Source: Oscillospiraceae bacterium (GTDB lineage Bacteria; Bacillota; Clostridia; Oscillospirales; Oscillospiraceae). Taken from it: a DNA stretch of 64,000 bases. Positions 24,723 through 33,414 of this stretch are shown piece by piece. Where the stretch lies: the NCBI GenBank assembly GCA_015067435.1, contig SVMM01000005.1:1-64000 (forward strand), in the 5' to 3' direction. Position 1 is the stretch's first letter. Each line of letters starts with the position of its first letter. Below the pieces are notes generated by a model that had not been told where the DNA came from, ran no database searches, and saw nothing but the letters and a program-made list of their open reading frames with translations. Made by a program: the position numbers and the translations under genes.

Positions 24723-25115
24723 ATGAGCAAAAAAGCACCCTCCGCGGACCTGTGGCTGCAAGAGGCCAAGGCCGCGGAGAATGCGGAAAAATGCGGAATG
24801 TATCTCATCCACAACGGCACGGTGCGCCGGACAGCACGCGCCGCGGTGCGCGAGGGGGCGGCGGACGCCGCTCCTGTCGCGGGGATGCAGTTCGCCTTCG
24901 ACGATGAAAAGGTGAGGCGCGCCGTGGCGGAGACGGAGCGGATGCCGGGGATCTACCATGTCCGCGTCTGGCTCAACGAGGGACGGCTCGAACCCGGCGA
25001 CGACATCATGCTCGTGCTCGTCGGCGGGGATATCCGCCCGCATGTGACGGACGCGCTGCAATTTCTGGTGGGCACGCTCAAAAGCGAGTGCGTCACGGAA
25101 CGGGAGATTTACTGA
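24723..25115 (+). CDS. moaE: MoaE-like molybdopterin synthase large subunit
   Basis: 130 residues, the compact clostridial form of MoaE. Conserved stretches are GMYLIHNGTVR, MPGIYHVRVWLNEGRLEPGDDIM, VGGDIRPHVTDALQFLVGTLKSECV and a terminal EREIY. MoaE with MoaD converts precursor Z (cPMP) to molybdopterin. GGGAGG precedes the ATG. moaA lies convergent just downstream, consistent with a small molybdenum-cofactor locus; no moaD, moaC or mogA is visible here. Confidence 0.82.
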   Translation: MSKKAPSADLWLQEAKAAENAEKCGMYLIHNGTVRRTARAAVREGAADAAPVAGMQFAFDDEKVRRAVAETERMPGIYHVRVWLNEGRLEPGDDIMLVLVGGDIRPHVTDALQFLVGTLKSECVTEREIY

Positions 25116-25152
25116 TCCGCGGCTCCTTCTCCGCCGAAAAGTGAACAGCAAA

Positions 25153-25191
25153 CGCCTCGAAGGCTTTCGTTTCAGCCTTCGGGGCGAATTT
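25153..25191. terminator. Bidirectional terminator between moaE and moaA
   Basis: CGCCTCGAAGGCT (25153-25165) pairs with AGCCTTCGGGGCG (25174-25186) with one G-U; AATTTT follows on the plus strand. Confidence 0.75.
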
Positions 25192-25205
25192 TATCGTGGA
25201 TGGCG

Positions 25206-26186
25206 TCATCCGCCGATGTCCGCCATGCGCGCCGTCTCGGTGACGCGCTCCGGCGCCTCAAAGCAATGCTGCGCGGGCTTGGACGCAACGGCGTCCTCCA
25301 GCGCCTGACAGAGCAGGGCTTCACGCTCCGTTCCGTGCGCGCCGCCGCGCAGGAGCGGCATCAGATCCACGGCGTCGCCGTAGCACAGGCAGGGCTTGAG
25401 CCTGCCCTGCGCGGTGAGGCGGAGCCGGTTGCAGCGGTCGCAGAATTTGCCGTGCATGGCGCTGATAAAGCCGACGCCGCCCTTCCAGCCGGGAACGCGG
25501 ACATAGACCGCGGGGCCGTTCCCGCGGACGGCGGCGTCCTCCTCCAGCTCCGGATAGCGGCGCAGCAGCTCCGCGCGCAGCTCCGTGTTCGCAACGCCGC
25601 GAATGCCCTTTCCGGCGCCGATGGGCATCAGCTCAATGAAGCGCACGTCCAGCGCCCTGTCCCTGGCAAGACTCGCGAGGGCGAACCACTCGTCGTCGTT
25701 CACGCCCTTTTGCAGCACGGCGTTGAGCTTCAGCCGCAGACCGGACGCGAGCGCCGCATCAACGCTTTCCAGAACGGCGCCCAGCGCGTCCTGACCGGTG
25801 ATGGCGGCGTAGCGCTCCCGATCCAGCGTGTCGAGGCTGACGTTTGCGGCGTCCAGTCCGGCGTCCAGCAGCTCCGGCAGGTACTTGCCCAGCAGCACGC
25901 CGTTGGTCGTCAGCGTCACCTGCTCGATCCCCGGGACCGTCTTGAGCATACGGATCAGCTCCGCGCAGCCCCGTCGGACCAGCGGCTCGCCGCCGGTGAC
26001 TTTCAGCTTCCGGACGCCCAGCTTCGCGGCGGCGGCGCAGATCTCGCGGATCTCCTCATAGGTCAGGATCTCCTGCATCGGCACCAGCTCGACGCCCTCG
26101 GGCATGCAGTAGCGGCAGCGCAGGTTGCAGCGGTCTGTGACGGATATCCGCAGATAGTCGATATTTCTTCCGTAACGATCCAGCAT
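25206..26186 (-). CDS. moaA: GTP 3',8-cyclase
   Basis: Radical-SAM enzyme that starts molybdenum-cofactor synthesis by rearranging GTP. 326 residues from ATG at 26186, where the protein begins MLDRYGRNIDYLRISVTDRCN and AGGAG lies upstream; the frame extends 24 codons further without a good site. The radical-SAM cluster is CNLRCRYC, the second [4Fe-4S] set is CDRCNRLRLTAQGRLKPCL, and the C-terminus ends in the Gly-Gly required for activity. It appears intact. Confidence 0.96.
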   Translation of the reverse strand: MLDRYGRNIDYLRISVTDRCNLRCRYCMPEGVELVPMQEILTYEEIREICAAAAKLGVRKLKVTGGEPLVRRGCAELIRMLKTVPGIEQVTLTTNGVLLGKYLPELLDAGLDAANVSLDTLDRERYAAITGQDALGAVLESVDAALASGLRLKLNAVLQKGVNDDEWFALASLARDRALDVRFIELMPIGAGKGIRGVANTELRAELLRRYPELEEDAAVRGNGPAVYVRVPGWKGGVGFISAMHGKFCDRCNRLRLTAQGRLKPCLCYGDAVDLMPLLRGGAHGTEREALLCQALEDAVASKPAQHCFEAPERVTETARMADIGG

Positions 26187-26306
26187 CGGCGTTTTTTTCT
26201 CCTGTCGGAATGATGTTGCCTCACAAGGGAGTATAGCCGCTTCCCGCGCAACAGTCAACGGATTTGTGGCGGCGCGGAAAAATGTTCCCGCCCCGGCGTT
26301 TTGATG

Positions 26307-26335
26307 TGGATTTTCCGGCGTCCGGGCGGTATAAT
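26307..26335 (+). promoter_or_regulatory. Promoter of the GNAT gene
   Basis: TATAAT at 26330-26335 with a weak TGGATT (26307-26312) 17 bases upstream. Confidence 0.6.
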
Positions 26336-26365
26336 GCAGGCATCAACAGATTTTTGGAGGGTACG

Positions 26366-26812
26366 ATGGTAGAACTCAAAGCGATCACAGAGGACAATTT
26401 TATCGACGCGTTCCATCTCAGGCTTGCGCCGGGACAGGAGGATTTCGTCTCCCACCCGATCCGGAGCCTTGCGCAGGCGTATGTCTATCGGGACCAATGC
26501 CAGCCGTTCGGCATTTATGCGGCGGGAAAGATGGTCGGGTATGTCATGGTGATCTATGACTATGATATCCCCGAATATGATATCTGGCACATGATGATCG
26601 ACGAGGTGGAGCAGGGTCACGGCTACGGCGGCGAGGCGCTGGATCAGGTCATGAGGTATATCGCGACGAAGCCCTTCGGCGATTCGGACAGGGTCGCCCT
26701 GACCTGCAACAAATCAAACGACATCGCCAGAAGGCTCTACGAGCGCAAGGGCTTTTCCGCGACCGGAAACGAGGACGAGGACGAGATCGAGCTTGCCGCG
26801 ACGGTGAAGTGA
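26366..26812 (+). CDS. GNAT-family N-acetyltransferase
   Basis: 148 residues starting MVELKAITEDNF, preceded by TGGAGGG. The acetyl-CoA loop is QGHGYGGEALDQVMRYI near residue 78, followed by ALTCNKSNDIARRLYERKGF, the usual beta-5 to alpha-4 region. IYDYDIPEYDIWHMMID resembles spermine/spermidine acetyltransferase relatives (BltD/SpeG-like), so a small amine substrate is possible but unproven. It lies before the ABC exporter pair on the same strand. Confidence 0.9.
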   Translation: MVELKAITEDNFIDAFHLRLAPGQEDFVSHPIRSLAQAYVYRDQCQPFGIYAAGKMVGYVMVIYDYDIPEYDIWHMMIDEVEQGHGYGGEALDQVMRYIATKPFGDSDRVALTCNKSNDIARRLYERKGFSATGNEDEDEIELAATVK

Positions 26813-26906
26813 AGCGGCCGCAATGCAGGAAAGGGACGGGACGAAAGCCCCGCCGCGGGGAAAAGCGCACGCCAAAAACCGAAGCGCGCGCCGCGGAAGA
26901 AAAGAG

Positions 26907-28685
26907 ATGAAAAGGAAGCAGACAACAAGTAAAAAAGCGGCGCAGGTTCTCGGTCCGCTCCTGCGCCGTCACGCCGCCGCGTATCTGCTCGGACTGGTTA
27001 CGCTGTTCGTTGTAGATTATGTAAACCTATTTATCCCGCAGTATATGGGCGAGGTGACGGACGGTCTGGCGGCGAACGCGCTGGATGCGCGCGGGATATT
27101 CGCCGTCTGCGCCAAAATCGTGCTGTGCGGCGCGGTGGTGCTCGTGGGGCGCTTTTTCTGGCGCTATTTCATCTTCGGCTCCGCGCGCAAGATCGAGCGC
27201 GAGCTGCGCGATCTGCTGTTCGCCAAGCTGGAAACGCTGCCGCAGCGCTACTACCACGAGCACAAGACCGGCGACCTGATGAGCTATTTCACCAACGATC
27301 TTGAGGCGGTGCGTCAGGCCATCGGGCCGGCGGTGGTGACCTGCTTTGACTCCAGCGTGCTGACGATCCTCGTGCTCTACCGCATGATGGTCAACGTCAG
27401 CGTCTCCCTCACGCTCTACACGCTCATCCCGATGGGCGTGCTGGCGGTGTTCGGCTATTTCTTCGGCGAGGCGATCGAGCGCCGCTACGCCAAGATGCAA
27501 AAGGCGTTCGCGGAGCTTTCCGACTATGTGCAGGAGAGCGTCTCGGGCGAACGCGTGGTCAAGGCGTTCGTGCAGGAGAAGAAGCAGGCGGAGGCGTTCC
27601 GCGCGGTGAACGACAAAAAGCGCCGCGCGACGCTCTCCGTCGTCAGGCTCGACGCCGCGTTCGTGCCGGCGCTGCACTTTCTGGTGGGACTGACGTATGT
27701 GGTGGCGATCGCGGTGGGCGGCTGGTACACGATGATCGGCGATATGTCGCTGGGCGATTTTGTCGCGTTCAACATGTATATCGGCTCGCTGGTGTGGCCG
27801 ATGCTCGCGCTGGGCGACAGCATCACGCTGATCTCGCAGGGGATCGCCGGTCTGGGACGTCTGCACGAGATCATGGACGAGCGCAGCGAGATCGTCGACG
27901 ATCCGCAGCCGGACGACGTGACGCATCTGACGGGGCAGATCACGATCCGGAACATGTCCTTCGCCTATCAGAAGGGTCTGCCGGACGCGCTGCACGGCGT
28001 CGACGTGGAGATCGCGCCGGGCGAGACGCTGGCGGTCATGGGGCGCACGGGCGCGGGCAAGACGACGCTGGTGAACCTGCTCTGCCGCGTGTACGACGTG
28101 ACCGGCGGGTCGATCCGCTTCGACGGACACGATATCCGGAAGCTTCCGCTGCGCGTGCTGCACGAAAACATCGCCTGCGTGCCGCAGGACAACTTCCTCT
28201 TTTCCGACACGCTCGCGGGCAACATCGCCTTCGGACGGCCCGGCGCGACGCGCGAACAGATCGAGCAGGCGGCGAGGGACGCCGACATCCACGACAATAT
28301 CATGGATTTCCCGGAGGGATACGACACCATGGTCGGCGAACGCGGCGTGACGCTCTCCGGCGGCCAGAAGCAGCGCGCTTCGATCGCACGCGCGCTGTTG
28401 AAGGACAGCCCCATCCTGATCCTCGACGACTCGCTCAGCGCGGTCGACACGGATACGGAGGAGACGATCCTCGAAAACCTCAAACGCGTGCGGCGGGGCA
28501 AGACGACCATCCTGATCGCCCACCGCGTCTCCACCGTGCAGAACGCCGACCACGTCCTCGTGCTCGACGAGGGGCGGGTGGTCGAATACGGCGGACACGA
28601 CGAGCTGCTGGCGAAGGAAAACGGCGTGTTCGCGACAATGTGGAAAAAGCAGCAGCTGGAGGCGCAGCTGCTGCTGGAAGACTGA
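26907..28685 (+). CDS. Heterodimeric ABC exporter, degenerate-site subunit
   Basis: 592 residues from ATG 26907 (MKRKQTTSKK); an upstream in-frame ATG at 26823 would add a 28-residue basic leader and cannot be excluded since both ribosome sites are weak. Six transmembrane helices (about 25-320) are followed by a nucleotide-binding domain: Walker A GRTGAGKTT, signature LSGGQKQR, Walker B ILILDDSLSAVD. Aspartate replaces the catalytic glutamate after Walker B, as in the degenerate half of heterodimeric exporters. The partner follows 15 bases later. Confidence 0.93.
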   Translation: MKRKQTTSKKAAQVLGPLLRRHAAAYLLGLVTLFVVDYVNLFIPQYMGEVTDGLAANALDARGIFAVCAKIVLCGAVVLVGRFFWRYFIFGSARKIERELRDLLFAKLETLPQRYYHEHKTGDLMSYFTNDLEAVRQAIGPAVVTCFDSSVLTILVLYRMMVNVSVSLTLYTLIPMGVLAVFGYFFGEAIERRYAKMQKAFAELSDYVQESVSGERVVKAFVQEKKQAEAFRAVNDKKRRATLSVVRLDAAFVPALHFLVGLTYVVAIAVGGWYTMIGDMSLGDFVAFNMYIGSLVWPMLALGDSITLISQGIAGLGRLHEIMDERSEIVDDPQPDDVTHLTGQITIRNMSFAYQKGLPDALHGVDVEIAPGETLAVMGRTGAGKTTLVNLLCRVYDVTGGSIRFDGHDIRKLPLRVLHENIACVPQDNFLFSDTLAGNIAFGRPGATREQIEQAARDADIHDNIMDFPEGYDTMVGERGVTLSGGQKQRASIARALLKDSPILILDDSLSAVDTDTEETILENLKRVRRGKTTILIAHRVSTVQNADHVLVLDEGRVVEYGGHDELLAKENGVFATMWKKQQLEAQLLLED

Positions 28686-28700
28686 GGGGAGGGACGCATC

Positions 28701-30515
28701 ATGGCTCAAATGAATGAAGAACTCCTCGAAACCAAATACAACGGCAGCGTGTTCAAACGGCTTTTTGCCTATGTCAGGCCGCACGCGCCCACCGTCGCGG
28801 TGTGTCTTGTTCTGGTGCTGATCGTCACGGCGCTGGAGCTCTACCGCCCGATCCTGATCGGCGGGGCGATCGACAACTACATCAAGGCGCCCGCCGGCAG
28901 CGTGCCCGACGGCCTTTCCCGCGACGAGCTGATCGCGCTGCGCGCGAGCGACCGCGCGGGCCTGATGCATACCGCTCTCGTTTATACGGGGGTGCTGCTG
29001 GCCGCGCTCGCGTGCCAGCTTACGGAGGTGTGGCTCTTGCAGCGCACGGGGCAGGCGATCATCTACACGATCCGGCAGGAGATCTTCGACCACGTCCACA
29101 CGCTGCCGCTGCGCTTTTTCGACATCAATCCCGTCGGGCGCATCGTCACGCGCGTGACCAACGACGTGGAGTCGCTCAACCAGATGTACACGCAGGTGCT
29201 GGTGAAGCTCTTCTCCAACGCCGTGCTCATTGTCGGCTACGCCGTCGTGATGCTGCGCATCGACCGGCGGCTCGCGCTGATGTGCTTTGCGTTTCTGCCG
29301 GTCATCTTCGCCCTCACGCTGGTGTTCCGCACGCTGGTGCGCCGCACCTACCGCGTCGTGCGCACGAGGATCTCCGCGCTCAACACCTTCCTGTCCGAGA
29401 ACATCTCCGGCATGAAGCTCATTCAGGTCTTTGCCCGCGAGAAGGAAAAGACGGAGGCGTTCCGCGGCCGCACGAAGGAGCTTTACCGCGCGCAGCTGCG
29501 CGAGCTGATGATCTTCGCCGTGTTCCGCCCGGGGATCGCGTTCATCGCGTGCTTCGCGCTCGCGCTGATCCTCTACCGCAGCGGCCTGCGCGTGCTGACC
29601 GGCGCGGTGACGTTCGGCACGATGTATATCTTCACCAACTACATCCGCTCGTTTTTCGAGCCGATCCAGGAGCTGGCCGAGCAGTTTTCCACGCTGCAAA
29701 ACGCGCTGGCGTCCGCGGAGAAGATCTTCACCGTCCTCGACGAGGAAAACACGATCAGCGAGCCGGAAAACCCCGCCGAGCTGCGCGAGATCAGGGGCAG
29801 CATCGAGTTTCGCCACGTCTGGTTCGCCTACGAGGGCGAGGACTACGTGCTGCGCGACGTGAGCTTCACGATCCGGCCGGGCGAGAAGGTCGCCTTCGTC
29901 GGTGCGACCGGCGCGGGCAAGTCGTCCATCCTCAACCTGATCGGACGGTATTACGACATCCAGAAGGGCGAGATCCTCATCGACGGCGTCGACATCCACG
30001 ACCTCCCGACGGAGCGGCTGCGCCGCGCCATCGGGCAGGTACAGCAGGACGTGTTCATCTTCACCGGCGACGTCAAGAGCAACATCCGCCTGCTCGACGA
30101 CACGATCTCCGACGCGGCGATCGTCAGGGCGTCGGCCGCGGTCAACGCCGACCGCTTCATCGAGCGCCTGCCCGCCGGGTACGACGAGCCTGTGACGGAA
30201 CGCGGTGCGACGCTCTCCGCGGGACAGCGGCAGCTTTTGAGCTTCGCGCGCACGCTCGCCTATGACCCGCGCATCCTCGTGATGGACGAGGCGACGGCGA
30301 ACATCGACACCGAGACCGAGCAGCTGATCCAGCAGGCGCTGGAAACGCTGATGCGCGGCAGGACGACCATCATGGTCGCGCACAGGCTCTCGACCGTCCA
30401 GCACGCCGACTGCATCTATGTCATGCACAAGGGCCGCATCCGCGAGAGCGGAACGCATCAGGAGCTTCTGGCGCGGGACGGCATCTACAAAAAACTCTAC
30501 GAGCTTCAACAGTAA
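28701..30515 (+). CDS. Heterodimeric ABC exporter, catalytic subunit
   Basis: 604 residues. Six transmembrane helices, with a roughly 35-residue extracytoplasmic insert after helix 1 (IKAPAGSVPDGLSRDELIAL). The nucleotide-binding domain has Walker A GATGAGKSS, an altered signature LSAGQRQ, Walker B ILVMDEATANID with the catalytic glutamate, and the switch histidine in VAHRLSTV. It complements the Asp-containing site of the upstream subunit. Substrate unknown; family members export drugs, lipids or peptides. GAGGGGAGGG precedes the start. Confidence 0.94.
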   Translation: MAQMNEELLETKYNGSVFKRLFAYVRPHAPTVAVCLVLVLIVTALELYRPILIGGAIDNYIKAPAGSVPDGLSRDELIALRASDRAGLMHTALVYTGVLLAALACQLTEVWLLQRTGQAIIYTIRQEIFDHVHTLPLRFFDINPVGRIVTRVTNDVESLNQMYTQVLVKLFSNAVLIVGYAVVMLRIDRRLALMCFAFLPVIFALTLVFRTLVRRTYRVVRTRISALNTFLSENISGMKLIQVFAREKEKTEAFRGRTKELYRAQLRELMIFAVFRPGIAFIACFALALILYRSGLRVLTGAVTFGTMYIFTNYIRSFFEPIQELAEQFSTLQNALASAEKIFTVLDEENTISEPENPAELREIRGSIEFRHVWFAYEGEDYVLRDVSFTIRPGEKVAFVGATGAGKSSILNLIGRYYDIQKGEILIDGVDIHDLPTERLRRAIGQVQQDVFIFTGDVKSNIRLLDDTISDAAIVRASAAVNADRFIERLPAGYDEPVTERGATLSAGQRQLLSFARTLAYDPRILVMDEATANIDTETEQLIQQALETLMRGRTTIMVAHRLSTVQHADCIYVMHKGRIRESGTHQELLARDGIYKKLYELQQ

Positions 30516-30516
30516 A

Positions 30517-30559
30517 GCGGTGAGCCGGATGTTTTCCCGGCTCACCGCTCGATTTTTTC
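30517..30559 (+). terminator. Terminator of the ABC exporter operon
   Basis: AGCGGTGAGC (30517-30526) pairs with GCTCACCGCT (30540-30549), followed by CGATTTTTT. It also faces the end of the convergent NSS gene. Confidence 0.8.
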
Positions 30560-30612
30560 CCTATTCTGTTGCCTGCGGCATCCTGCGCGTCAGGATGCGG
30601 CACGGCGTGCGG

Positions 30613-32016
30613 TCAGCTCAGCGTGGTGCCGGTGAACAGGCTCACGCCGAGGATGACGAGGATCGACACCGGCGCGATGTATTTGATCAGGAAGCCGTAG
30701 GCGCGGGCGAGGCGGAAGCGGGTGCCGCAGCGCTCGACCTCGGTGACGGCCGTCTCCGGCTTCCAGACCCAGCCGACGAACACGCAGCAGCCCAGCGCGC
30801 ACAGCGGGATCATCACGCGGTCGGTCAAAAATTCCATCGCGTCGCACAGCGCGGGGTAAGTGACGCCGTTGGCAAAGTCGAACCAGATGCCCTTGAGCGG
30901 GTACGCCGCCTGCGAACAGGTGTACAGGCAGCCGACGAGGAACATCACCGCGCAGGTGACGATCGTCGTGGGCGTGCGCCCCCAGCCCTTGCGCTCGATC
31001 AGGAACGCGACGATGCCCTCGATCAGCGAGACCGCGGACGTGAGCGCCGCGAAGAGCAGCAGGAGATAGAACAGAAGCCCGAAGAACGCGCCGCCCGGCA
31101 TGTTTTCAAACACGCCCGCGAGCGACACGAAGGCGAAGCCGCCGCCCTTGCCCACGCCGTCGGGGCCGAGCGTCGCGAACACGGCGGGGACGATGATGAA
31201 GCCCGCGATGACGGCGACCAGCGTGTCCATCGTGCAGATGAGGAAGGAGTTCTTTGCGATGTCCTCCTTCTCGGACAGGTACGAGCCGTAGGTCACCATG
31301 ATCGACATGCCGAGGGACAGGGAGTAGAACGCCTGAGACAGCGCGATCAGGAAGGTCTGGGGCGTCACCTTGCTCCAGTCGAGCGAGAGCATGTAGCGCA
31401 GGCCCTCGCCGGCGCCCGGAAGCGTCGCCGCGCGCGCGAACAGGATCAGCAGAATGATGAACAGCGCCGGCATACCGACCTTGTTGAACTTCTCGATGCC
31501 GCCCTCGACGCCCTTGATGATCACGACGGCGCAGATCGCCATGAACAGAAACGCGAAGATGAGCACCGGCCAAGGGAAGAACCCTGCGTCCGCCGCGGCG
31601 TTGTAGCCGAGCATGTTGTAGAAATAACCGAGCGGGTCCGCATAGACGCTGCGCGGCTCAAGCGCATAGCTGAACACATAGCGCAGGACCCAGCCGCCGA
31701 CGTGGGCGTAGTAGCAGGTGATGATAAACGCGACGATCCAGCCGACCCAGCCGATCCAGGCGAAGCCCTTGTGACCGAGGCGGGGGAAGGCATCGACGAC
31801 GTTGGAGCCGCTCGCGCGGCCGATCGCCAGCTCGGAGAGCATCGCGGGCATACCGATGAGAGGGACGATCAGCAGATACATCAGCAGAAATGCGCCGCCG
31901 CCGCCCTCAAACGCCTTGCCGGGGAATTTCCAGATGTTTCCGAGGCCGACCGCCGAACCCGCCGCCGCAAGAATGAAGCCGATCTTGCTGCCCCATTGCG
32001 CACGCTTCTTTTCCAT
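30613..32016 (-). CDS. Sodium:neurotransmitter symporter family (NSS) transporter
   Basis: 467 residues, about eleven to twelve transmembrane helices. The N-terminal segment GFILAAAGSAVGLGNIWKFP is the unwound TM1 sodium/substrate site of the LeuT/MhsT fold, and GGGGAFLLMYLLIVPLIGMP is TM2. Bacterial members import amino acids such as Trp, Tyr or hydrophobic residues with Na+; specificity cannot be read here. ATG 32016 follows AGGAGGAAAAA; a longer reading through the upstream region is spurious. Confidence 0.95.
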   Translation of the reverse strand: MEKKRAQWGSKIGFILAAAGSAVGLGNIWKFPGKAFEGGGGAFLLMYLLIVPLIGMPAMLSELAIGRASGSNVVDAFPRLGHKGFAWIGWVGWIVAFIITCYYAHVGGWVLRYVFSYALEPRSVYADPLGYFYNMLGYNAAADAGFFPWPVLIFAFLFMAICAVVIIKGVEGGIEKFNKVGMPALFIILLILFARAATLPGAGEGLRYMLSLDWSKVTPQTFLIALSQAFYSLSLGMSIMVTYGSYLSEKEDIAKNSFLICTMDTLVAVIAGFIIVPAVFATLGPDGVGKGGGFAFVSLAGVFENMPGGAFFGLLFYLLLLFAALTSAVSLIEGIVAFLIERKGWGRTPTTIVTCAVMFLVGCLYTCSQAAYPLKGIWFDFANGVTYPALCDAMEFLTDRVMIPLCALGCCVFVGWVWKPETAVTEVERCGTRFRLARAYGFLIKYIAPVSILVILGVSLFTGTTLS

Positions 32017-32057
32017 GTGAGTTTTTCCTCCTGTCGCACAACAACGAAATCTGTTAG

Positions 32058-32086
32058 ATTCTACATAATCCGACGGCGTTTGTAAA
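32058..32086 (-). promoter_or_regulatory. Promoter of the NSS gene
   Basis: Minus strand: TTTACA (32086-32081), 17-base spacer, TAGAAT (32063-32058). Confidence 0.7.
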
Positions 32087-32162
32087 GCCAAATTTTTACT
32101 TTCGCCGCCGTTTTCGCCGCTGCTTCCGCCGCCTTTGGCGCTCTTTTGCCGTTTTTTCGCGT

Positions 32163-33020
32163 TTATATCCCGTTGGGGCTGTATTCGCCGAAGCCCTCGC
32201 CGAGCACCTCGCTCGTGTCGGAAATGATGAAAAAGGCGTCGGGGTCCAGCTCCTTCACAATACGCTTGACGGTGATGATCTCCCTGCGGCGCACCGCGCA
32301 CAGCAGGATCGGGCGGTCCGTGTTCGTATACGCGCCGATCGCGCGCAGCTTCGTGACGCCCACGCCTTCGGCGAGCAGCGCGTTGGTGATCTCCGATTCT
32401 TTCGCGGAGATGATATGCGCCAGCTTTCCGCTGTTGCCGCCGTAGACGAACAGGTCGATCACCTTCGATGTGACGAACAGCGCGATGCCGCCGTAGAGCG
32501 CGTTGTCGATCTTGCGGAACACGGCTGCATACGCGATGATGACCGTCAGATCCAGCCCCAGCATCACGTTGCCCAGCGACAGCTGCGGCAGGCGGCGCTT
32601 GAGTATCCACGACAGCAGCTCCGTGCCGCCCGTGTTCGCCTCCCTGCGGTTGATCAGGCCGCAGCCCGCGCCGAGCAGCACGCCGCCGTAGAGGCAGGCG
32701 AGCAGCTCGTCCATCGGGTGGAACGTGTAGAGCGAGGCAAGGACGTCCACGAGGATCGAGCTCAGCGCCATCGCGTAGAGGGATTTTATCAGAAAGTCCA
32801 TCCCGTAGTGCTTGTAGGCGAGCAGATAGAGCGGCACGTTCATTGCGATAAGCGTCGTGCCGACCGTCAGCGCCGGGATAAAGTGGTGGATGATCTGGGC
32901 GATGCCCGTGAGTCCGCCGCAGGTCAGGTTGTTCGGCACGTAGAACCAGTCGAAGGCGATTGCGTAGACGACGCAGCCGAATGTGATGATCAGATAGTCT
33001 TTGATGAGTGCTTTCTTCAT
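32163..33020 (-). CDS. YitT family membrane protein (DUF161 + DUF2179), under a cobalamin riboswitch
   Basis: 285 residues. The N-terminal half has five or six transmembrane helices with the YitT hallmarks FYVPNNLTCGGLTGIAQII, GGVLLGAGCGLINRREANTGGTE and PQLSLGNVMLGLD. The C-terminal DUF2179 domain (SGKLAHIISAKESEITNALL to DAFFIISDTSEVLGEGF) is cytosolic and ferredoxin-like. Function of the family is not established. ATG 33020 follows GGGAGAGAAAA; the frame extends upstream through the riboswitch terminator but without a ribosome site. The leader carries a cobalamin aptamer and terminator, tying this gene to B12 status. Confidence 0.92.
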   Translation of the reverse strand: MKKALIKDYLIITFGCVVYAIAFDWFYVPNNLTCGGLTGIAQIIHHFIPALTVGTTLIAMNVPLYLLAYKHYGMDFLIKSLYAMALSSILVDVLASLYTFHPMDELLACLYGGVLLGAGCGLINRREANTGGTELLSWILKRRLPQLSLGNVMLGLDLTVIIAYAAVFRKIDNALYGGIALFVTSKVIDLFVYGGNSGKLAHIISAKESEITNALLAEGVGVTKLRAIGAYTNTDRPILLCAVRRREIITVKRIVKELDPDAFFIISDTSEVLGEGFGEYSPNGI

Positions 33021-33074
33021 TGCTTTTCTCTCCCGTCGTGAAAAATCCCGTCCGCCTTCCGGCGAACGGGCAAC

Positions 33075-33109
33075 ACAAAAAAAGCCAAACTGGGAGTCCA
33101 GTTCAGCCT
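33075..33109 (-). terminator. Terminator of the cobalamin riboswitch
   Basis: On the minus strand a 12-bp stem with G-U pairs (AGGCTGAACTGG with CCAGTTTGGCTT) is followed by a T run, between the aptamer and the YitT gene. Confidence 0.8.
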
Positions 33110-33140
33110 GTGAAGGCGATTTCCGGTTTCGGCAGAAACG

Positions 33141-33252
33141 CGGCGGCTTTCGGGTACTCTGACTGATCCGCATGTCAGCGGCTTCACAGTGACCGACTCG
33201 CGGGGCCTTTCACCCACATTCCCCCTGCCGCCCGAAGCGGCGAAAGCCGTCG
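33141..33252 (-). promoter_or_regulatory. Cobalamin riboswitch aptamer
   Basis: Reading the minus strand, the core blocks occur in order: GGGGGAATGTGGGTGAAAGG, CCCCGCGAGTCGGTCACTGTGA (split here only for description), and GTCAGAGTACCC. These match the GGGAA, GGTGAAA, CACTGT and GCCAGGATACC elements of cobalamin aptamers. The ends CGACGGCTTTCG (33252-33241) and CGAAAGCCGCCG (33152-33141) pair at 11 of 12 positions as the closing helix. The element is compact (about 112 bases). A terminator follows, so B12 binding is expected to reduce expression of the YitT gene. Confidence 0.82.
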
Positions 33253-33269
33253 ATATTCGATTGCCACCT

Positions 33270-33299
33270 ATCATAGCCGAAGGGAGCGCCTTTTGTCAA
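33270..33299 (-). promoter_or_regulatory. Promoter of the B12-controlled YitT gene
   Basis: Minus strand: TTGACA (33299-33294), 18-base spacer, TATGAT (33275-33270); the transcript would start just before the aptamer. Confidence 0.75.
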
Positions 33300-33342
33300 C
33301 AGGTTCGGCAAACGCCCTGTCCCGGTTTTCAGCATGATCCTA

Positions 33343-33371
33343 TTGACAAACAGAGCGCGGGGTGCTATCTT
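33343..33371 (+). promoter_or_regulatory. Promoter of the zinc-uptake cluster
   Basis: TTGACA (33343-33348), 17-base spacer, TATCTT (33366-33371). Confidence 0.8.
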
Positions 33372-33375
33372 AATT

Positions 33376-33390
33376 TGCAAATGATTCTCA
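33376..33390. promoter_or_regulatory. Fur-family (probably Zur) operator
   Basis: TGCAAATGATTCTCA matches the 7-1-7 Fur-family box TGATAATNATTATCA at 12 of 14 defined positions. It lies 5 bases after the -10 box, over the likely start of transcription. Zinc-uptake genes follow, so Zur is the best guess for the repressor. Confidence 0.75.
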
Positions 33391-33414
33391 ATTTCAGGGA
33401 AAGGGGGACGTGCA

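Noticed and set aside
27027-30545. An 1172-codon minus-strand open frame opposite the ABC exporter pair
   Set aside because: Shadow of the two exporter genes; composition (His, Arg, Asp, Val) is typical of antisense frames and there is no ribosome site.
30613-33078. Single large frame joining the NSS transporter to upstream sequence
   Set aside because: The upstream part is the YitT gene in a wrong frame; the NSS protein starts at 32016 with AGGAGG and the conserved first helix.
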